A stretch of DNA of 37,549 nucleotides from Conidiobolus incongruus B7586 (lineage: Eukaryota > Entomophthoromycota > Entomophthoromycetes > Entomophthorales > Conidiobolaceae): assembly GCA_000697335.1 (NCBI GenBank), contig JNEM01012704.1:1-37549 (forward strand), given 5' to 3'. Both the position numbers and the translations under genes were made by a program. The notes beneath the pieces were generated by a model. That model was given only the letters and a program-made list of their open reading frames with translations, did not search any database and was not told the origin of the DNA. Shown piece by piece: positions 31,339 to 37,549 of this stretch (position 1 is the stretch's first letter; each line of letters begins with the position of its first letter).

Positions 31339-32686
31339 ATGAGACCAGACGCATATAAACAAAAAGCTTCCAAAAAGTATCAAGCGAAACACAGAGCTAA
31401 ATTAACCGAGATTGGTACTCCTTCATATCGCCCCAAAGATCAACCTTTTCAAAATACTTTAAGCAACCTTGCAACTATTAAATTTGGTAATCTTAAACAG
31501 AGCATTGATATTCCGCTTTAGTAATATTAATTTAGAATCTAAAAAGAAAGAATTACCTAGTAATGCTTATAGATATAAAGAGGAAGATTTAGAAGGTAAA
31601 TAGTCGTTTATTTTTAATGACATGTTATTGATTTAAAAATAGATCAGGAATCTGTGGATCAAATATTTTTAAAAGAAATAGATAATCAAACACAGCAGTT
31701 AATTAGTCAAATAGAGCAAGCTGGTATTTTTATTGTATTTCTATATATTGTTCATTTAATTTTTTATGATTTTAGATCAAACTAATTTCGATCCTAGTGC
31801 CTACTTTAATTTTACTAATTCTCTAGTTGAAGAAATCAATAACGACGAAGTATTTAACTATATTAATCAATATAATCAGGAATTAAATTTCATTTTAGAA
31901 TGATAATGAAGTCTGGAATCAAATCAATACTGACAATTTAAACGAAATTTTACCTCACATAGCACTATTAGATCGTCTAGACTTTGACTCCGATACTATT
32001 GAAGATTTGGCATCTTTTGAAGCTCATACCATTCAAATTAAACCCAAAATCATTGATGTATCCATTCCTTCAAGCTTGCCACAAACCAAAGGTAAAATAA
32101 AAAATCACTACATTATATTAAATCTCAACTGGTTATAGATCCTTTACAAATGAAAGCTCCTAAGGATCTGGATGAATTGGATAGATTACTCTCCCTAGAT
32201 AATTCAGGTACTTTTTAATAATAATATACATATAATTTTCTTTCTAACACCTCATTAGAATTAGATCATGCTGTGAAAATTCCTACAATTATACCTCCAT
32301 CCAAAATCCAACAGTCAGATGATTCTGAGCTCGACGATTTGCTATCAGCTTCAACCACTAGTAATAAAACTGTCAACACCGCTTCTCTCAAACCTATAGT
32401 TTCAGCTGTCAAAAGTTCATTTGAATCTAATCAGCCCCACTTTAAAAGTAATTTTCATCTTTTTGTTATATTAATCAGTGTACATTAACCAATAATTTGA
32501 ATTTATTAGCTAATCCTATCAAATTCAATCATCCATTGCCCAATATAAGTAAATTGAATATTGGAAAACCAGGTTTGTTTTCTAAGTTAAATATCTTTAA
32601 TTTTTATTATTAATATTTTAGGTGCCAAAACTCCCAATAAGCATCAAGATGACGACGATTTTTTGGACGAATTATTAAATAGTTAA
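31339..32686 (+). CDS. Nine-exon gene for an acidic protein, tentatively Aven-like
   Basis: I assembled nine exons: 31339-31486, 31536-31595, 31643-31723, 31776-31849, 31899-32091, 32139-32207, 32259-32447, 32510-32572 and 32622-32686. Introns are 47-62 bp, all GT..AG, and every phase fits, giving 313 residues. The N terminus is basic (MRPDAYKQKASKKYQAKHR). It is followed by LPSNAYRYKEEDLE, a segment around EVWNQI...LNEILPHIALLDRLDFD, then repeated acidic-leucine motifs LDELDRLLSLD and SELDDLLSAS, and the C terminus DDDDFLDELLNS. Order and motifs resemble animal Aven, a regulator of apoptosis and ATM signalling (SNWDRYQD, SELLVRALQELP...LRL, EELDLLLNLD, C-terminal acidic-Leu end). The similarity is short and judged from memory. 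The gene structure is much more certain than the name. Confidence 0.8.
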
Positions 32687-33372
32687 TATAATGAAATTTT
32701 TAAATATAGTTATATCAATATTTAATAGAATTGCATTTTTCAATTTTAAGTATTTAGAAATTTTTTTACTTATATTTTAAAAATTTTCATTTAGAAATTT
32801 ATGATTTAAAAACACCTCATCGATACAATAATACTTTGTTTATTTTTTCTATATCAAATATTAAATTTTACATCAGATGGTATGTATATTAAATTCATCA
32901 ACAATTATTTTAATATAGATAATAATCATCTGATATGAATTGTTGAATTCAAAAATTATTTCAAATTAAAAAATCAATTTTCAATAATTATGTTTATTCT
33001 TGTTTTCTCTGATATTAATAATTTTTAAATAGGTACAATTCAATTTAATTTTCCTAAATAATTAATTTATAAATGAGATAAATAACGAACACTGTTGCTT
33101 AATTAAATGATCTATCAAAATACAATAGAAAAATTAATATTTAAAATATTTCAGCTAAGAATGAGATTTTATTCAATAATAATGTTAACAATAAATCAAT
33201 CTATTTTAATTATTATAATACTTTTCATAATAATATTTATTAAATATAATTCTGTTATTACCAGTCACAAAATTTAGCAAATTAAAATTGAACCCATAAA
33301 CAAATTATGAAAAATAAAAATAACAAGTTAGGAGTGGTATAGTTAACTTTGATCATCTATTATAAAGTCATA
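32687..33372. other. AT-rich intergenic region
   Basis: About 690 bp between two head-to-tail genes. No open frame or repeat of note. It must contain the 3' UTR of the upstream gene and the promoter of the prenyltransferase gene. Confidence 0.4.
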
Positions 33373-35188
33373 ATGGTAATTAAATCTCAATATACCAGTT
33401 ATCTAAGAGAATTTATTGAATATCAATTTTAAAGTCTACAGACGGATTACACGGGAGAAAAAGAGAAAAATTACCTATTGAAGTCATTGAAGCTAAAATA
33501 GCTCAAGATAAAGTTAAAATTCAAACTTATCAGAGTTTATGCCAAGAATTTTATCAACTGGTAATTCAATTGATAATAAAATATTAATATTTCATTAAAA
33601 TACTTTATGTAGAAAAATGATAAAATTTATAGTGAAAGAGGATTAGAAGTGACCAAAGAAATCATTTTATTGAACTCAGATTTTAATACTATTTGGAATT
33701 TTAGAAGAGATATACTAATTCATTTATTTCAAAATTAGTATATAAAATATTTATTGTTATTTTGACAATTTATTTATCTATTTCTTTCTTATTAGTAACC
33801 AAGATACTATTCAGGATTATCTGGAAAATGAGCTAAGATTGGTAGAAAGAGTTATTTTAATTTATCCCAAGAGTTATTGGCTTTGGAACCATCGTAGATG
33901 GGTATTAGAGTATTCTTCAAATCCCAACTGGGATATGGAATTGAAGTTGGTTTCAAAAATGTTAAACTTGGATAATAGAAACTGTAATTAATATTTTACT
34001 AATTTTTATACTATATTAACATTCAATTGTTTAGTTCATGGCTGGAATTATCGTAGACATATTATGGATCAATTGTATAAATCAAATGATGATGTTAATA
34101 AAAACGTCCAATTGCTAAATGAAGAGATCAAGTATACTACTAGTAAAATTGAACAAAGCTTTTCAAATGGGTCCGCTTGGTTTTACAGAACTAAACTCAT
34201 TGAAAAAAAATTACTTTGGAATCAGAAAGTTGACTTTGATCATGGTAATTAATTACATTTATTAATTAATGTTTACATTTTAACTTCTATAGAGTATGAA
34301 TTAGTAAAAAATGCAACTTATACTGATCCCGATGATCAGAGTGCTTGGATTTATTACCGTTGGTTAATTAATAGAGATCGGTTTTGGCTTCGAACTCCTA
34401 AGCTTTACACTTTGGCTACACCTAGCTCATTCGATATTGTGATGATTTTACAAGATAATTACTTGGATTATAGTCAACCTGTATTAAAATCATTTAATCC
34501 CGATATTCAATCACTAGAGTGGAAATTAGTTAATTTTAAAGATGAAAAGAGTCAAGTATTTAAAGCTTCCTTGAATCTTGAATTTATTAAGAATTGGAAG
34601 GGAGAAGTTGAGTTTACTATTAACATTGAAAATTGTTTAAAATTGGGATTAGATCCTAATGGTCAATTTGTCAAGAATTGGACATTCAAAATTGATGAAA
34701 ATATTGGTAAAATATATAGTAACTAATTTACAAAATTATAAGCTTATAAATCTATAGTGAATCAAACACTGCCTAATAACATTTACTATACAATCCCCGT
34801 TCAGCCTAATTTTGTTACAGCTTCAAGTTCTGAGTTAAATCCAATAGTTGAAGCCGCTAAGATTGGAAAAATTAGAATTTCTAAGGAGCTTGATGAGCTT
34901 CAAGAATTGGTTAATGAAGAACCGGATTCAAAATGTAGGTTTAACAATAATATTTCACAGTTCAATATTGACATAAGTTTTTTAAATTTAGGGACACTTC
35001 AAACCCAAGCTTATTTAAGAGAAAAACTCAATAACTATCTCAAATTATTACTTTTTGCATCTCAAGATGACAATACAAATTCTGTTCAGTTACTAGATAC
35101 TAAGCCCATCTACAGCCATTTGGAGAAGATTGATCCATATCGTAAAAATAGATATTCAGAATTATTTAACAATGCAACCCTAGTTTAA
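33373..35188 (+). CDS. BET4: Rab geranylgeranyltransferase alpha subunit
   Basis: Alpha chain of geranylgeranyltransferase II, which with the beta chain and Rab escort protein prenylates C-terminal cysteines of Rab GTPases. Seven exons: 33373-33397, 33442-33560, 33613-33737, 33796-33983, 34035-34244, 34293-34706 and 34758-35188. Introns are 44-58 bp and phases fit, giving 503 residues. Exon 1 is the least certain (donor GTTATC). The family N terminus LHGRKRE is at about 11-17. Five PFTA repeats with W-x-x-R/Y-R cores follow (NTIWNFRR, YWLWNHRRW, FHGWNYRRH, SAWFYRTK, SAWIYYRW) over about 58-255. Residues about 263-360 are beta-rich and match the Ig-like insert of animal enzymes. The C terminus (LDELQELVNEEPDSKC, then LEKIDPYRKNRYSEL) matches the helical closing segment. 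The leucine-rich-repeat domain of animal enzymes is absent. Yeast Bet4 is much shorter. Confidence 0.92.
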
Positions 35189-35279
35189 ATCACCAGTAAT
35201 TTAATAATAAAATTAATCAGTAATCTATAAAATTTATTCTGAAGTCAAAGTTGCTTGTAAATTGATTAAACAAATTCAA

Positions 35280-36313
35280 TCAATGACATCTTGTACGTTT
35301 TTTAAATTGATTCACAGCTTGAAAATCAGTGACTCCTGTTCTATAATATACGCGCGGTTGATCCATTTTACCTTTGGAGTGATATATTTCAACCCCTAAA
35401 CTCTCTATTATGAAATATTCATTATTTTGCAGTGTTTTTGAATACCTGTTAATTCATCAATATGCTAATATAAAAATTAATGTTTTCAGTTGAATAGTGT
35501 ATTAATAATAAACTTAGCTTTTGGTCAGTTGCAGTAGTAAATCTCTTTTAGCTCGTTCAGCTTCTGCAATATTTTTCAATCTAGACCTAATGATAATAAT
35601 GTAATAAATAAAACATTATAGTTTTATGTGGTTACTATATTACTCTACACTAAAGTCTACCTCTTCAATGCATGTTAACATTGAAACTGAGTTGAGTACA
35701 TCTTTATTTTGTTTCTGATAATAATTAATATTTTTAAAACTATCTTTTAAAATTATTTACTGTTATTCCATTAGAATTTTTTATGTTCTTGACAATTTTT
35801 TTCATAATCATTAGAATTAGATTTTGATTTCTGCTATTTCGTCCCTTTATCTACAGGTTTCATTCTAAATCATCCATTTAATAACTATTTAATAATATAG
35901 TATTTATATACTAATACAGATGTTTGTCAACTTTGTCAAATTGAGTTTGTTGAGTAAAATTTTGATATTTAGATAATTTTCTAGCTTGACTCTCCTCTTC
36001 CCTAGTAATAAAAAATATATAATTGATATTAAAAACAAATTTTAATTTACTAGTTTAATTTTCATTTTTTTCTTGAAAATTTCTTCCTCTTTTATAGTTT
36101 CAATTTGGGTACCCTTTACACATTATTTTAATTTCCTCAACTTTAAAATATTTGAAATAATATCAATCAATTGATAATCAATATAAAATTTATATATTAT
36201 CAAACTATTTCCATTATTTTAGATATATCATCAGAATTTATTTTTTTGAGTTTGTTTTTTCTTAAATAATTATTTAATTTTCTGAATTTAATAATAATTT
36301 CTGACAATTCCAT
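35280..36313 (-). CDS. Seven-exon gene for a Lys-rich, probably coiled-coil protein
   Basis: Exons in order of transcription: 36206-36313, 36051-36113, 35918-35994, 35761-35833, 35644-35714, 35518-35586 and 35280-35445. All phases join, giving 208 residues. The N-terminal two thirds are Lys/Glu/Gln-rich and helical (KEEEIFKKKMKIKL, VESRLKNIAEAERAKRDLL), likely coiled coil. The C-terminal about 50 residues look like a small beta domain (YFIIESLGVEIYHSKG, RVYYRTGVTDFQAV). No family is recognised. Two splice sites are weak: the intron-1 donor is GTTTGA, and the intron-6 donor reads CTAAGT where GTAAGT is expected. The exon-3 acceptor (…GGAAGAG) is the only one that keeps frame without another break. 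It is convergent with the prenyltransferase gene; only 91 bp separate the two stop codons. Either a real gene with a non-canonical donor or one with a single lesion. Confidence 0.6.
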
Positions 36314-37549
36314 TATTTTTTATATAATAATATATATTAATATATAAAATAAATAGATATTCTTTAGTTTTATATAACTTAAAATTTAATTATCATTGAT
36401 CTTTAATTCATTATTATTACTTTGTAATTTTAATAATAGGAATTTTTTGTGATTAAAAATAAGTAAACATTTTAATATAAAGTATATAAAAATAATAAAT
36501 ATAAAATTAATAGTTTTTTTTATTAAAAATTTTTTTATATTTTTAACAGATTTCTAACATTTAAAAAATAATCCTTATTATTAAAAATTAAAATTTTAAA
36601 GATTCCCCTATTTTTATATTGCATTAATTTCAGTTACACTAATATTATATTCAAGTGTTCTAAAAATTAATTTAATTAAACTAATTATATATATAAAGTG
36701 ATAAATATTGACAGTAGATTATTATTATAATCTTAACATATATAAAGATATTAAACTTAATCAATAATCTTTAATTAAAACAACTATTGTTTTTGTTTTT
36801 ATTTTTGTTTTTATTAATTATTATTTTTTAACCTAATAAAGTTGAATAATTCAACTCCTAATAAATTACTTAATATAATATTTAATATAATTATAATAAA
36901 GTTTATGATTATAATATTAGTCAGTTTATATACCATCAGATTATCTATAATAAGCTTAGTTATGTTTAACACTATAATGATAGTTATATATAATTATATT
37001 ATTAACATAATTAATAAAGTTAAAAATTAGTAAAGTAAAATACTTTTATAATTAATTAAAAGGGATAAATTTAGTTAATTATATAAGATAATAGTTTAAA
37101 ATCTTAAAAGCCTTGTGATTTAAACCTTTAATTATCTTATAATATTGTAGACTTATATAGATATAATATTTTCTGAAAAGAGATAAAATTCTAAGGTATA
37201 TGTTATAATAATATATATATATTAGTTAAAAACAAAAAATTTATATATACTATCTTAAGTATTTACCATTATCTCTTAAATAAATTTAAAGGATTAGTGC
37301 TCTCAAGTTTAATTTGCTATTAAATATAATTACATATGTTTTTAAAAAACTTGCTAAAAGTTTAACCCTTTATATCTTATTTTATAAAAATTTAATTTTT
37401 TATAAACTAATTAAATTTTTTTATATAAATATTTTTTTGTAAGTTAATTTTTTAATTATGTAAAGGAATTATAATTATATAAGTAATAATCTAAATAATA
37501 TATTAATTGTTATAGTTTTTTCAAGTTATTTTTAATTAATAATATTTTG
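36314..37549. other. Extremely AT-rich right flank
   Basis: More than 1.2 kb with the lowest G/C of the window. A 62-codon frame at 36842-37030 is Ile/Asn-rich and has no reliable features. A pair of inverted words (ATTATATAAGATAAT near 37079 and its near complement near 37131) and T-rich runs at 36789-36816 are visible. Composition resembles the decayed transposon at the left end, so this may be another old mutated repeat. No family can be named. Confidence 0.4.

Noticed and set aside
34707-34742. 36-bp version of intron 6 in the prenyltransferase gene
   Set aside because: It keeps frame, but the 51-bp version ending CTATAG matches the usual intron size here and gives the same downstream frame.
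35280-36313. Reading the minus-strand gene as a heavily broken pseudogene
   Set aside because: A first pass showed stops and a frameshift, but choosing an 84-bp and a 46-bp intron removes them and all phases then fit; only one donor stays abnormal.
36842-37030. 62-codon frame at the right edge
   Set aside because: Ile/Asn-rich in hyper-AT DNA with no promoter, domain or splice evidence.
1-37549. CRISPR arrays, operons, bacterial features, rRNA genes
   Set aside because: None seen; gene structure, introns and protein families are eukaryotic.

Overview
The window looks like nuclear DNA of a very AT-rich fungus. Genes carry short introns (about 44-92 bp, mostly 45-60) with GT..AG ends. The recognisable proteins are a fungal-type NTE1 phospholipase, an acid-lipase-type steryl ester hydrolase, the splicing factor U2AF large subunit, a Rab geranylgeranyltransferase alpha chain and an F-box/LRR protein. 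The extreme AT content, tiny introns and small secreted peptides would fit an early-diverging lineage such as Conidiobolus (Entomophthoromycotina). That placement is inference; only 'AT-rich fungus' is well supported.

Layout, left to right. Bases 1-2030 are gene-free and hold a decayed Tc1/mariner transposon with about 60-bp terminal inverted repeats and a TA target duplication. A tRNA-Phe(GAA) lies at 2902-2974 (-), and an F-box/LRR gene at 4371-5558 (-). A long AT-rich stretch (5.6-9.4 kb) holds only doubtful fragments, one resembling an LYR-motif protein. At 9441-11270 (+) is a low-complexity Asn-rich protein with a poly-Asn tract and four 33-residue repeats. NTE1 (13395-17228, +) is full length without introns. 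Two small secreted-peptide genes (17552-17770 and 20396-20620, both -) form a tandem duplication. Next come the lipase (21656-22960, -, two exons), U2AF large subunit (24861-26596, +, three exons with a 24-nt micro-exon) and a 989-residue disordered protein (28102-31122, +, two exons).

The right part is intron-dense. I assembled a nine-exon gene (31339-32686, +) for a 313-residue acidic protein with a tentative resemblance to the cell-death/DNA-damage regulator Aven. A seven-exon Rab geranylgeranyltransferase alpha subunit (33373-35188, +) appears to keep the Ig-like insert seen in animal enzymes. A convergent seven-exon gene (35280-36313, -) encodes a Lys-rich, probably coiled-coil protein with one abnormal splice donor. 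The last kilobase is extremely AT-rich and unassigned.

The genes do not form a pathway; this is ordinary eukaryotic gene order. NTE1 (phosphatidylcholine turnover at the ER) and the lipase (steryl esters) both act in lipid metabolism, but nothing shows that they are linked. The most interesting structure is the peptide pair. A 212-bp block covering promoter, leader and signal peptide is identical in both copies, while the mature peptides and the rest of the duplicated flanks have diverged strongly. This points to selective homogenisation of a secretion module attached to fast-changing peptides.
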